Under the pieces are notes generated by a model. The model was not told where the DNA came from and did not search any database. It saw only the letters and a program-made list of their open reading frames with translations. The position numbers and the translations under genes were made by a program. From contig NW_020654748.1 in NCBI RefSeq assembly GCF_003589595.1, forward strand, positions 5,404,535 through 5,468,534: a stretch of DNA of 64,000 nt, read 5' to 3'. The stretch comes from Hyposmocoma kahamanoa. Taxonomy: Eukaryota > Arthropoda > Insecta > Lepidoptera > Cosmopterigidae. Below are positions 43,853 through 55,729 of this stretch, piece by piece (position 1 is the first letter of the stretch; every line of letters begins with the position of its first letter).

Positions 43853-44925
43853 CTTTGTTTCGGATAAAATTAAAAAAAAAATCCGCAAATAAAAGTCGAC
43901 TTTTCGTTTCACACAACACATGTAGGTAATCAACAAATCACCGTTACCATGACAAAATAAAAGTTTAAAATGTGCAAAGGAGTCCGTGACAGTCCCATTG
44001 TCACATGAATCTGTTGAGAGGATCGCATGGAAATGGAAAAAAGCCGATAAGCAAACTTTTGCGGACAGTTTTTTTTTCAATAACAAAGTTAAAATTATTG
44101 ATTTCGCACTGTTAACATAATAGTGTATAAACTCAAAAAGTTTATTTTTTAGAATCGAATTTACTCACTTCCCATGAAGAATTTTTTAAATGTATGCATA
44201 GGTTAAAGTTTTTTACAGACATCTAATCAATTTCCTACTTACCAAATATATTTGAAAATAAAAGGGAAAAAATATTTTCGTATTTTTGAGTAAGGACTGT
44301 ATTGCCCAGCAAAAGGTCAAATAAGTTTGACTTATTTCCAGTTAAGCAGACATTGTAAAAATCTTTGGTAAAGTACTTACGATCCCAAAGAATTTTCGAT
44401 TTCATTCCCTTTTTCCCCCTCTATTTAAAACCCACTAGGCAAAAGTCTCGGCAATATTCCTATTTTAGCTTAAAAAGATATCGACTAAATTCATTAGTAC
44501 AATCTTTAAACTTCTTTCCTGAAAAGTTGTTACTTTGCAGATGTGGCCTTATTATACCAAGGGTGCGATTATTGGTTAATATTATAAAAAAAAAACAAAA
44601 ATATTCCTGGTACCTACAGTTTTGGTGAAATAAAAAGCGAGCCTCATCGATTCATTCCGATTTGACTTATCAGATAAAAAGTTGTGGATTAGTCGGCTCC
44701 AGTCGCAAAAGTGTATATTAGTCTATCAGCAGTTTCAAATATACAAGGGTGTTTTACTGCTCACGCTGGTATAAGTTATTCCAGCGACTCAATTTTTTTA
44801 TCTCGAGAAGTATATTACCTAGATTAGCTTGGATTAGTACGTTCCAAAAAATTTGCAGTAGACGCAAATTTAACTGGTCGGCCGTTTTTATTATAGAAGT
44901 ATGTTTCACTGTCTACGCTACCATA
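43853..44925. other. Intergenic, no gene recognised
   Basis: AT-rich. It includes the inverse end CCTTATTATACCAAGGG at 44548-44564 of the MITE family described at 40169. Confidence 0.45.
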
Positions 44926-45213
44926 AACTTACCAAGTGACGGGACGAACAAGTCGTGCAACTGGTGGTAAGCGACACGCCTATCCGTGACAGTTGCAGTG
45001 CCACTCAGAGCTTTAAATCCCAAAGGTCTGACAGGTACTCCCACTGCGCCTGACACAGAGACATAAGTTGACAAGTCCCACGTGCCTGTAATTTCACCAG
45101 CACCCTTACCCTTCTAAATCGGAACGCAGTAATGCTCACATTACCGCTTGGCGGCAGAAATTGGTAAGATGGCAGTATTTCCTTGGATGAACTCCTTCAC
45201 ATGAAGCTCTACT
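44926..45213 (-). repeat. 290-bp retroposon copy 10, with clear 9-bp duplication
   Basis: This is a full-length 288-bp copy. GCTACCATA flanks it at 44917-44925 and 45214-45222. It is the best-defined insertion of the family. Confidence 0.8.
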
Positions 45214-45482
45214 GCTACCATAGGTACATATTTGGTGACGGAAGTCGTAATTGGCAGAGTAAGTATATTTACCTAAATTTCATGTAATTATACGTGGTGG
45301 ATAATTCGTCTACCTACAGATGGACTGTACGTCTGCAGTTAATGCATGCAGTCGTGATGAACTGAGTCGAGAGTACAACTGCAAGCGTCAGCTACAGTCG
45401 ATGTGAACGATAGCCCGAGAATCAAAAGTAGCAGTTGACATTTTTAAGAGACTAAAACTATTTTTTGATCTAAATTGCGTAG

Positions 45483-45616
45483 GTATATTTGTTTTTTCAA
45501 ACAATGTAACGTTTTGAGCCCTTTACAAGTCCCATGACCACGGCTGACTAAGTTGTAAAGGGCCCGAAATATTGGTTTGTTAGTTTGAAAAAAAAACAAA
45601 TATACGCGATTTAGAT
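45483..45616 (+). repeat. Diverged palindromic element, second copy
   Basis: The left half (TATATTTGTTTTTTCAAACA, then GAGCCCTTTACAAGTCCC) is the inverse of the right half (GTTGTAAAGGGCCCGAAA, then ACAAATATACGCGATTTAGA). It is the same family as 20331. Confidence 0.65.
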
Positions 45617-46179
45617 ATTAATATCAATCTAAACTCAGAGATGAAATCAAAGTTTAAATATACATATAAACAAAGGTGATGCCATTACAAAAATATATTC
45701 CACGAATAGCGGAACAGTGAAAAGGGTTAAAAACTAATGGAAGATGTTTTATGTTGTATTTAATTTGTGAGCATATACAAACAAAATATTATCAAATCAT
45801 ATTTTTTTGTTAAAAACACCATATTTAATAAGATAATCTCAAAAAACTGTTTGTTCCCAGTGGAAAGATTTTTATCCCAATGGCAATGTTTCGGGAATGA
45901 ACAACCTTTGGCTTTCCTTAGTGTTTATTTGATTTTTATTTGTTATGTATAAATACAAATACTTAGCAGAAGTGTGAATTATTTATTGATATAATACTAA
46001 TAATAACAATGCTTTATTAAATTAAATAATTTTTTATTTAGAATAATAATATTCAAATAATAAATTTTTTCATTATTAATTAATATTAATTACAACGAAC
46101 TAAAAAATGGAAAGTCAGTTTTTGATCGATATGGATGGATAGTTTAGGATGGTCATCGGGTTGCATCTAAGTAAGTCAG
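45617..46179. other. Intergenic, no gene recognised
   Basis: AT-rich, unassigned. Confidence 0.45.
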
Positions 46180-47880
46180 TAAATTCTTTATTTCCTCCAC
46201 AAATTTGTAACAACTTAAGTAAACATAAGAGATATTAAAGTAAAAAACATGACAGGAAAATTTGTAGAGGCTGGAGCGTAAACTAGGATACCCTGTATTT
46301 TAGGTCACCAGGCCTCCACCTTCACAAATTCTGATCAAATCAATTATAAATCTATATTAACAAGTTACATGTATACTTAATTGGAAAAAAGAGTGTTAAC
46401 GAAAAAAAAAAATATATATATATATATTTATATATATATACATATAATATAAGAATAAAAATTAAATTGTAAGTGTGTGAGAGTGTGTGTGATGATTGAG
46501 TGCATGTGGTGTGTGTGGAAGTGCGTGTGATGTGTGCGAAAGTGCATGTGATGTGTGTGTAATTGTTTGTGATGTGTGTGAAAGTGCAAGTGATATGCGA
46601 AGTGCTTGAAAATGTGGATACATAATAGAGTGAATGTGCGACCTGCGTAGGTTTAGATGATTAATTTTACGAGTTCATGAACGGTGGACATGTTTGGTGA
46701 GATGAGAAAAAATATAAGAGTTCGAACATTGACTGTTAAACTTTACTTTTATTCTAACATTATTACTTTGTTTGACTCTGCAACTTAGATATTTATAGCA
46801 TCAAAAATTACTAGTGAAATAAAAAATGACAAGACGCACCGATTACAATTAGGCACCAGAAAGCCCTACGTTCAAAAATAACTTGGGATCGGATTTAGCA
46901 ACAAAAACTGCCATCCACTATTCTGGAAACCTATTTATATATTATATCACGTCAACTAAGAAATTACATCAAATATATTTTCAGTATCTTCATAATTCAG
47001 GTTTAAGAGCCAATTAGTTACTATTTTTTTACAATTGTATCTATTTAATGCATATATTTTATTTACTGCGTTGCATTTGTTATATAGGTACGAACCTAGA
47101 AAAACAAAAAATCTTTTGGCAAATGATGTTTTAAATATCTTATTTGCACAGACAAGGTCATGTCTTCTCTTATTTTGCGAGAAGTTGGGATCATACGTCA
47201 AAAGAGAGTGTTTTTTAAGTATAGTACTTGCGATGAATAACTGGCGTACTGACAGAACTTTACATTCTTCATAGAGTTTAGACGTTGAGAATAAGTAGGG
47301 CCGGAATGTTGAGACCTTTAAAATTGTTCGTTGGGCGACTTCTAGCTTTTTTATAGTTGTTTTATGAGCGCCTCCCCAAATGGTAATACAATAAGTTAGA
47401 ATGGACTGACACAATGCGTAATAAGTAATTTTTAGAATTTTTTGATCAGCAATATGTCGAAGGTTTTTAAAAATATATACTAACTTACGGGTACGAGTTG
47501 AAAGCAATTTAATATGGGTTTTAAAGTTAAGGTTGTGGTCAAGATTTATGCCGAGGTATTTAATAGTTGAAACGTTTTCAAGAAGTACACAAGATAGGGT
47601 CAACGTTACATGTGTGGGCAGTAAGGTTAAGGTTATGATGATGAGATAAATTATAACGAATGGAAAAAAGCATATATTTAGTTTTATCAGCGTTAATTGT
47701 TAATAGATTATGGCCAAGCCATCGCAAAATCGAGTTTAAGCCGTTTTGTGCATTAAGAAAAAGCTCTTCTATGGTAGGCGCTTCGAAAATTAAGGCTGTG
47801 TCGTCTGCAAAAGAAACTATTTTACCATTGATGAGCTGCGTATTACAAAGGTCATTGATAAATACTAAAAAAATCTCCAC
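46180..47880 (-). pseudogene. LINE C reverse-transcriptase remnant with 3' UTR
   Basis: The minus strand reads FINDLCNTQLINGKIVSFADD (first 20 residues shown in part: catalytic pair near 47815), then NADKTKYMLF, and in a second frame STIKYLGINLDHNLNF, ALCQSILTYCITIWGG and KLEVAQRTILKVSTF. A frameshift lies near 47590-47600. The frame ends at 46956. About 770 bp of 3' UTR follows, with AATAAAGAATTTACTGAC near its end. The endonuclease and most of the RT are missing. It is CR1/Daphne-like by appearance only. Confidence 0.75.
46405..46625. repeat. AT and GT microsatellite/minisatellite
   Basis: TATATATATATTTATATATA is followed by degenerate units of GTGTGATGTGTGTGAAAGTG, all within the LINE C 3' UTR. 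Confidence 0.8.
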
Positions 47881-48075
47881 CAGTGCATCATCGCGATTTT
47901 CTTCATTCGGTTTCTGACGGCTGTCGTTATCGAATGTGTTCTTAAATTTGTATGAGTCGTATTGTTGAGTTTTTGTTTTTAATTGTTGCGTTTTCATTCT
48001 GTATTTTTTTTTGTCAAATGGGTTTACTGTGTTGTTACGTTTGTATTTGTTTGCGATCGTGTGAACATAACAACA

Positions 48076-48294
48076 ATGGAGGCAGTAAAAGAGACAACGC
48101 TTTGCAATGTCCGTAATCGAGCTGCTTATGGTAATGATATCTACAAGCATACATTTCAAACTTGGTCACAAAATGAATACTGGTCATTATGCGAGTGTGC
48201 CGATAAAAGTGCTGAGATTCTGGTTATATCTGAAAGAACCGTTCGAAGAATAGTTTGTCTGAGTAGAAATAAAAGTAAATATTTGGCATGTTAG
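48076..48294 (+). CDS. Hypothetical 72-aa frame with HTH-like C terminus
   Basis: The start ACAACAATGG has a strong insect context. The frame ends with an ERTVRRI stretch, like the second and third helices of DNA-binding domains in insect transposases, preceded by ADKSAEILVI. It could be the first exon of a transposon or a host gene. The rest was not found. It lies just beyond the truncated end of LINE C on the opposite strand. I do not recognise the family. Confidence 0.3.
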   Translation: MEAVKETTLCNVRNRAAYGNDIYKHTFQTWSQNEYWSLCECADKSAEILVISERTVRRIVCLSRNKSKYLAC

Positions 48295-48299
48295 CCACT

Positions 48300-49134
48300 G
48301 GTACCGAAAACAAAACGTAGTTTATGTTCCTAATATAAAGAATATTCTAAGATGTTTCTTTTGCGTAATTTACTATGAGCCGTGACCCTTCTCATTTCCT
48401 CGTACCCAATTATTTAAATGAATATTTTATGACACAAAATTATTCTAAAAAGTTTTGTAAATGTTCATCACGAAAGGGTAGTTTTCCATTATAATTATTA
48501 GTCACAAAGAAAAAGAACGCGAAAAAAAGGTTTGTGATTTATGAGATGTCGCTTTGACAGTGACATTTGTTTGTTTACATTTTTGGGCTAAGACTCCACC
48601 ACAGAGTTTAAGTGATTTCACTTGTAGTTGCGACACATCGCAATAAGGTAACGCTAACGTGAAGCCATAGCAACTGCAAGCGGTCTGCTCTACCTTTTGA
48701 CAGTCGCAGTGCATTCACACTCCATAGGTACTTAATCTGTTATTGAGTGCAAAGTATATTTTTGCATTTGCTGTCGAAATGCTCCTCGTGTGACTACATC
48801 CTAATTTACGATACAGTTGGCCTTATTATTAGTAATATTGTATTATACAAATAAGTACACAGTGTATTTGCTGTTAGTATACATAAGCGGTTCGGTCAGA
48901 GGCTTACCTACCTGAGTAGGTTTACCTATTTGTTGGTTGTTTATATACTTAATGCGATGTTGTTGATATTGTGTCACGGAATACCTAATAGTATAACTGT
49001 AATGGTTTGCTGAAGACATGGGCTGAAAGCAAATGTATGGATGTTTGAGACAGAGGATATTTATTATAGATAGTAGAAAGTGGATGTTTTGTTGTATTTT
49101 GACGGTTCTCGTGGTCGAGTGGCTTGCACACTAG
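48300..49134. other. Intergenic, no gene recognised
   Basis: Mostly unassigned. A less AT-rich stretch at 48540-48720 has no recognised content. Confidence 0.4.
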
Positions 49135-49754
49135 GAGCAGTAGAGTTCCATAAGAAAGAGTTCATCTATGGAAGTACTGCCACCTTATCAGGGGCGGATT
49201 TACCCTAAGGCACAGTAGGCCCGGGCCTAAGGCGGCCAGATGTTAGGTGTCAATCGAGACAAAAAAATCACTTATGATAACAAGAAATAACTCAAACTAC
49301 CTAAATATAAGGACATAAGGCTCACGCACATAACGCACTGCACTGCATCGTATAACAATAATCTTCCTAAATCACGTAGTATTTTCATTATGTAGTCTAC
49401 GAGTATACGGTAAGCGCTGAGAAACGGGCGTCTGGTACCGACTACATGGCCTGGGGCCTAGGGTGGCCAAGGCTGCAAATTCGCCAATGCACCTTACTTA
49501 TTTCTGCCGCCAAGTAGTGATGTAAGCATTACTGCGTTCCGGTTTGGTAGGCTAAGGGTCCTGATGAAATTACAGGCACATTGGACTTGTCAACTTATGT
49601 CTCATGGTGATGGGCGCAGTGGCAGTGCTCCTAAGATCTTTACGATTTAAAGCTCTGAGTGGTACTGCAACTGTTTTGGACAGGCGTGTCGCTTACCACC
49701 AGGCGTACGATTTGTAAGTCCCTTCACTTGGTATTGTAAAATAAAAAAAATAAA
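49135..49754 (+). repeat. 290-bp retroposon copy 11, split by a hAT MITE
   Basis: The parts 49135-49188 and 49490-49754 form one copy ending in GGTATTGTAAAATAAAAAAA. The gap is the element at 49189. Confidence 0.75.
49189..49489. mobile_element. hAT-type MITE, 301 bp, 8-bp duplication
   Basis: It starts CAGGGGCGGATTTACCCTA and ends GCTGCAAATTCGCCAATG, which inverted is CATTGGCGAATTTGC. CACCTTAT (49181) and CACCTTAC (49490) flank it. The uninterrupted retroposon has one CACCTTAC here. Internal GGGCCTAAGG words recur. No ORF. Confidence 0.8.
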
Positions 49755-49764
49755 TACACCGGTT

Positions 49765-49930
49765 TCCATGGTGTCATCATCTCCGAGGTCGCGAGTTTAA
49801 TCCCCGCCCCGGTCAATGTAGGAAAACTAACTTTACTCTAATTGTCTCGGGTGTGATACTGGCATTGTGACACAAGTACTTTAGTTATATACCGTGAGAT
49901 CAGAGCAACGTAATATGAATATGTGATGTT
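49765..49930 (+). repeat. tRNA-like SINE fragment
   Basis: GAGGTCGCGAGTTTAATCCC resembles a Pol III B-box region, followed by GTGATACTGGCATTGTGAC. Family not matched elsewhere in the window. Confidence 0.45.
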
Positions 49931-49954
49931 GTATAACCTCATCATAACTAACGT

Positions 49955-50150
49955 AATCAGAGATGGGCAGTAATCAACCCGCCTGGGTTGTAATCGGGTT
50001 TTTACCTAACGATTGTAATCCATTGCTGCCCTAAAAAAAGTATGGAATTTCGTATAATTACCATACTTATTGCAAATTTCGATGTAAAGAATTTTTTTAC
50101 ACGAAAAAAGGCATTTCCACACGTTACACATTTTGCAATCCTGTGGATTC
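49955..50150. repeat. CAGAGATGGGCA-family fragment
   Basis: CAGAGATGGGCAGTAATCAA, then CCCGCCTGGGTTGTAATCGG and ATGGAATTTCGTAATTAC-like sequence, match the inner part of the outer element at 31569-31720. Confidence 0.55.
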
Positions 50151-51208
50151 TCACTACTAAGAATGGACATTACGTTTTGATTATTGTGAAAATCAATTCA
50201 AGGGCGTTCGTTCTAATAATTTTTTGTATCGATTTATTTCAAATCGAGACCTGCCTCAAAAAACTTTTATCTAAAAAAAAATCCTAAAAAAACATTAGCC
50301 AAATTGAGTTATTAGTATATTAGTATATATTAGTATATAGTATATATATGTATATACACGCAAAATAGGCGCCTTGACGTCGAGTTGCGGACACCAGCAC
50401 GTCACACCAAGTACCAAGTAGTATATATCTGGGATCTGCACAACGAGATCTATACAATTCCCTCTAATCGGTTTTTCTATATCTTATTCAGTTTCAGTTT
50501 TATTCGTAAGCAAAATCAGCGTAAAGAAAAAAACTTTTAGTCCCAATATCTCGAAAGTTATCGAAATAAATGCATTAGTTATGCAATAATATTTGTCTAA
50601 TATATTTTGGAAACTACGCAGATAAATTTTAGGTACTAATTAGGTACTACCACGCATGGTTCGTCCAGTCCCGAGATTATCACTCGTTAGTCGACACTGT
50701 GTACCTAGCTGTATGATAAGTAATAAAACTTAGTACGTACTTTGCTAAAAACTGAATACTAACAACGACAACAATTACGAGATATTTCACTGAGAACGAG
50801 CTAAACTTAAGCTGTGACGGTGGACGGAGAAATAACAAGCAGGATAGGATGCGAACGATCCGAAGTAGGGATTTGTATCAAAGTGCGGCTTACGTTACTC
50901 TGGCGCAGATGTTGCCTTTTCCATGTGGTCGCAGTTTCTTTGTAGATAAGTTTTCTGTTTTGAATGTAACACTTATTATATATTTTAAGGCACACATAAA
51001 GTTTGGTCAGTTTCATAATTTAATAAATAAATAATTTCATAAATATATAATTAAAGATCAAATCAAATGATTAAAAAATACCTTGATCACTAGACACTTT
51101 TGATATGTGTAGTTTGTAATGTTTTGTAATTTCTTAAATAATCTTGTAGCCTAGAATGCTGAAACGTAATAACGAACGGCGCGCAATATGATGATTGATA
51201 AGTGATTA
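50151..51208. other. Intergenic, no gene recognised
   Basis: AT-rich with TATATAGTATATATATG low complexity at 50310-50360. No gene was recognised. Confidence 0.45.
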
Positions 51209-51457
51209 ACACTCATCATCATCAAACCATTAATACGTCCCACTGCTGGACATAGGTGAGGATTTAGACCATGGTCTGCCACACTGGCCCAATGCGGGAG
51301 GGTTGCAAACCTTCTTCGACGTGTAGGTTTTCCTTCTTAAATTTTAAATTAAATTTCGCATATAAATTCCGAGAAACTCAAAGGTGCGAGTTAGGATTCG
51401 AATCCATAGTTTCTGTTTGAGAACCGGTAGGTCGAACCATTAAACTACCACGGCTTC
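51209..51457 (-). repeat. SINE, first family, near full length
   Basis: The plus strand starts CATCATCATCAAACCATTAA (tail), then TACGTCCCACTGCTGGAC, GTCTGCCACACTGGCCCAA and GGATTCGAATCCATAG (B box), and ends ACCATTAAACTACCACGG. It is the uninterrupted reference for the copy at 225. Confidence 0.75.
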
Positions 51458-52270
51458 TTGATTAACACTAATTAATTACATCATGCTTCATGGTTGAGAA
51501 TTGCCTGGCCAGCGGCAGAAGACAGCTTTAAGAACAGATATATCTGTCTACTCCCTCTTTCGCTGTCGTTGACTACCTTCACATCGATTATTTGAAGCGT
51601 TACCATTGCCACTTAGTTTTTTCCAACAAACCAGACAACATACACTAAGCAGTGCTGCACTGTTTTGAAAATGTATATGTTGTTAGATACTGACAAAAAG
51701 TGACGCGACGTTAGACGACGTTGCTCAACATATCGCGCGTAATATTGCCTATCCTTTGTATTTAATTGTTTACAATGTTACTTATTAATTTGTAATATAA
51801 TGTAACCTGACTTATTTAGCTTCTTTCATTTATTCAAATAGAGTTTTATATTCATAACACTGTCTTTTTTCAATATTAGTGACATTTTTTTGATTAGTAC
51901 GTTTCGCTTTCAATGGCCAAAATAGAGGAAGAAAATAGCAAATGTTTAAAAAAGAGCAACAACTTTTTTTAATGGACCCTTTCTAACTTTTAATTACCAT
52001 TCTAACGAATGTATGTGCATTTCCAATGTAATTTCATATTGAAAAAAGTAACTACGTCGTCTTTTTTTTTCTTGTATAACGTTAGTACATTACGTAGATA
52101 TCGTTATACGAGTATATTGGTTGTATAGGTAGATTATTTTTCAGCGGGGCCTCATATGGCGACACCATACAAACTTAGCAGCACGGCTTGTACGTGTACG
52201 ACGCACACATTCGCATAATCCCAAAGTGCAATCGCGATGCATAGCGCAGGTCGTTACATGCTCTATTATA
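51458..52270. other. Intergenic, no gene recognised
   Basis: AT-rich, unassigned. Confidence 0.45.
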
Positions 52271-54246
52271 CAGGAAGATTTTTTAAACACTATCCAAAAT
52301 TTCATATTATGATCTGCAATGAAAATAATTATATACGTATTTTTTCTTTTAGTATCATTCAGTACTAAAATATTGAGATAAGGCATTACAAAATTATCCA
52401 AAAAAATCCTGACGTAAATGGTCACCGCGCATTGCGCTTCCGCCCCCCGCCCCGCCACTTGATTGATAACAAATAATAACATCCATAAGTTGCAAATTTT
52501 TCCTTCATACTTTAACGGGCTTAGGACCGTCAGATCGCAAAAGGCATTATTGTACCTACCTAAATTTCATAGTGATAAGGTAGTTTAGGTTACTCGTTAA
52601 CGTTTAAATTAGCTAGGTAGTAGGTAGGTTTAAATTACTCAGAAGGCAATTTTACAAAGTAGGTAGGTAGGCAGCACCTTTTGCAATAAGGCGTATTTAA
52701 AAAATTTGAATCAACTTAGAATGTACAATAATTAAAATCAATGAAATTCAACTTGCCTACAATAAAACAAAAAAAAAAAGATTAAAATCCTAATAACTAA
52801 GTGTATTTTAGCAATTGTTCAAAATGCAAACCATTTCTCTCTAAACAGAGTCCAGCACGTTTCTGCACATTGTCTTTCAATTTATTAAGCACTACAGTGT
52901 CTCTTTTCACTTCATCAAACGCGCGTATGATTTGCAGTTTTAATGCGTCTAGGCTTTGAGCCTCTTCCACATACACACGTCTTTTAATTTCACCCCACAA
53001 AAAAAAGTCACATGGAGTCAGGTCCGGTGAGCGCGCTGGCCACGGGACGGGGCCTCCGCGGCCGATCCAGGGGTCGCCGTGCTCAGCGCCGAGGTATTCG
53101 CGCACCGCGGCGGCGTAGTGAGGCGGGGCACCGTCTTGTTGGAAATAAAAGTCGCGCAGGTGCACGAGGGGCACCTCGTCCACAAAGTCCGTGATCACCG
53201 TACGCAACATATCCAGATACGTGCCACCGGTCAAGCGTCCCTCGATAAAATACGGCCCAAGTACTTTATTGCCTACGATACCGGCCCACACGTTGGCACT
53301 AAAACGCACTTGATGATAGGTTTCCCTTATCATGTGTGGGTTTCGGAATGACCACCAGTGTTCGTTGTGCTGATTGTATAATCCGACACGCGTAAACAAA
53401 GCCTCATCGGTCCACATTATAACGGCCGTCGGGTGCGCAATTAGCCACTCGCAGAAGGCTCGGCGGGGCGCAGCATCTGCATCACTTAATGCTTGCACCT
53501 TTTGGAAGTGGTAAGGGTGCAACCCTGCGGTGTTGAGCAGCTTCCAGACGGCGTACTGGCTGACCTCGAAGCGTCTCGCTGCATATCGAGTACTTGCACG
53601 AGGGTTTCTTTCGAAAAAATCGAAGATTTCTTCCTCGATCTCTACTGGCAGTCTTTGCCTTCCACGCCCTTGTGCATGTGAAGGAGAAGTGAACTGGCCA
53701 TGATCTAACAGCCTTTGATTGGCAGCGAGAATCGTGGCACGGTTCGGTATCGAAGGATTCACTACACCTTGGTTGCGAAGGCGAGGGAGGCTTTCCGCTT
53801 CGTAGTCTTTGAGCTCCGTTCAAACTTTCGCCACTTAATAAATAACATCGCACCATTTCATAATATTCGCGGTTTGAGTACATCGCGGGGGCTGCGCTAT
53901 GTATCGCAATTCGCACGAGATAACACGCTTTCGCCGGGCGGAAATGCGCGGGCGACTGCGTGACCTTTGTGCGTGACTTGTCGCCGCTCCCGGTACCCCT
54001 CCGCCCTCCCCCGCAACTAGCCCTTCCCGTCTCCGCGCCGCGCGCGCAGGTGTGTTGATTGATGTTGCCGCCTTGCGTACTAGAGAAATTTACGCTAGAA
54101 ATGGTTACCACGCTTTATTGATTATTGGATCGGGAAAATTATTTTATTGTGAAAATATGACCTACATATTTTATTTCAGAAATGGGTTCTATTAACGATA
54201 CCTAATGCCCAAAAAAAATTTGGATAGTGATTAAAAAATCTTCCTG
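52271..54246 (-). mobile_element. DD41D (rosa-type) mariner element, about 2.0 kb
   Basis: The terminal inverted repeats start CAGGAAGATTTTTTAA and continue CACTATCCAAA. They match over about 33 bases with very few differences. TA lies directly outside each end (52269-52270 and 54247-54248). One transposase gene lies on the minus strand, with about 490 bp of non-coding sequence after it and a GC-rich leader before it. Confidence 0.9.
52797..53883 (-). pseudogene. DD41D transposase with one frameshift
   Basis: This is a DDD transposase of the Tc1/mariner superfamily. It starts at 53883 with SNREYYEMVRCYLLSGESLN, an N-terminal helical segment like that of DUF4817 proteins. A single-base frame change at about 53805-53812 leads into the 321-codon remainder: PNRATILAANQRLLDHGQ, a second helix-turn-helix (STRYAARRFEVSQYAVWKLL), IMWTDEALFTRVG (Asp 1), FYFQQDGAPPHYA (Asp 2) and ARSPDLTPCDFFLWG (Asp 3). 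There are 41 residues between Asp 2 and Asp 3, the spacing of rosa/Visitor-type elements. Everything else is intact, so inactivation looks recent. GC content is much higher than in the flanks. Confidence 0.85.
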
Positions 54247-55450
54247 TATATCGCGTTCGTTCATAATTTAAAAAGTGATATCAAATAGTACACGTGTTTT
54301 TTTTCTCTTTATTTTAAATGTTAACGGGTTTTAAAAGTGAAAAACACTTAGTGAAAATGCCACCCCTATCTTTTTGCGTTACATTGCTATCGTCTACTAA
54401 TATCGCACTGCTATTACAATAGTGTTGTGTCTCAAATGTGAAATTTAAAATTATTTTACTTATAAAATTATTATTAAATTATTTTATTTTACATTCAATT
54501 GTAATTATTTACTGAACGTAAAAATTGATTCTCTACACGTCAAAATAACCGTCGTTAGAATATTGTAAGAAACAATCAAAAGATATCTAATTAACTCAAA
54601 ATGAGACACACTATATGAGCTAGTTCTGGCCAAAATAATCCTTATTCAAAAATATGAACTTATTGTTTACATTTTATTTTTAAATATGTTTGGAACATTG
54701 TTTAAGTGTCTATAATAAACTATAACATATACATAAATTTTAATGATTTTTTTGCGGGAAGTAATTCGTTTTTCATAGATTCTGACCACTTTTTGAGTTA
54801 ATAGACTATTGTATTAACAGTGCGATATATTTAGCTATAAATTTAATAGCGCCTTAGCTTCGTTCGATGTAGGTGAGGAAAGGATACTGTTAAAGACACC
54901 GACAATCTCTCGTTCAAGAGTCGGGAACTATATAAGGAACTGGCTACTTTGCTTCAACCCGTGCATATTCCACCATCACATGCGGGTCACACTCTCCGCA
55001 CTTAGCCGAATTAACTTTCTTTTTGAAATAATAAAACTATTTAGTGGAATATTATATATACAGATTGAAGCCTGTCATGCCAATAGTGAGATCTCCCTAC
55101 TGAGAGCAGCACCCGCAAACCAGGGACCCCGTTATGTAGATGTGTTTGTGGTTGTTTGAACAAGGTGCCTTAAATTCAGAATTATTCAGAATTGTCCAGA
55201 GTTACATTTCTATTTCATAATTATACTCGAGGTGTTACTCCGCGATGCTGGTATAAAAATATTAGCAAAGGTTTCAATACAGCACGAGAATACTGTGATA
55301 AACACATTAATTTTTTTCAAATTATGTTTACAACAGTACAACTGAAATAATAATGTGACAACCCTATGCTCCGAGCGAAGTGTAGGCATTTAAGCGCAAG
55401 AAGTTGCCCTTCTTGTCTTATTATGCTATGGTTACACAATGTAGGTAGGT
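54247..55450. other. Intergenic, with a possible solo LTR
   Basis: Around 54890-55060 there is ACTATATAAGGAACTGG (TATA-like) and, about 100 bp later, AATAATAAAACT (a polyadenylation-like signal). That order is seen in retrotransposon LTRs. Ends and target duplication were not found. The rest is AT-rich and unassigned. Confidence 0.35.
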
Positions 55451-55729
55451 AGTAAAAGTAGCGCTCATTGTTAATGAGTTCGTCCAGGGAAGTACTGCCA
55501 CCTTACCTATTTCTACCGCCAAGCAGCAATGTGAGTATTAATGCGTGAAATTACAGGCACATGGGACTTGTCAACCTATGTTTCAGGGTGATGGGCCCAG
55601 TGGCAATGTCCCTAAGATCTTTGCGATTTAAAGCTCTGAGTGGCACTGCAACAGTTATGGATAGGCATGTCCCTTACCACCAGGAGCACGACTTGTTCGT
55701 CTCGTCACTTGATATTATCAAAATAAAAG
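55451..55729 (+). repeat. 290-bp retroposon copy 12
   Basis: Near full length with a small deletion after AATGCG. It ends GTCTCGTCACTTGATATTAT followed by CAAAATAAAAG. The open frame here is not a gene. Confidence 0.7.

Noticed and set aside
53012..53963. Plus-strand frames across the DD41D transposase
   Set aside because: They are reverse-strand shadows of the transposase, made open by its high GC content.
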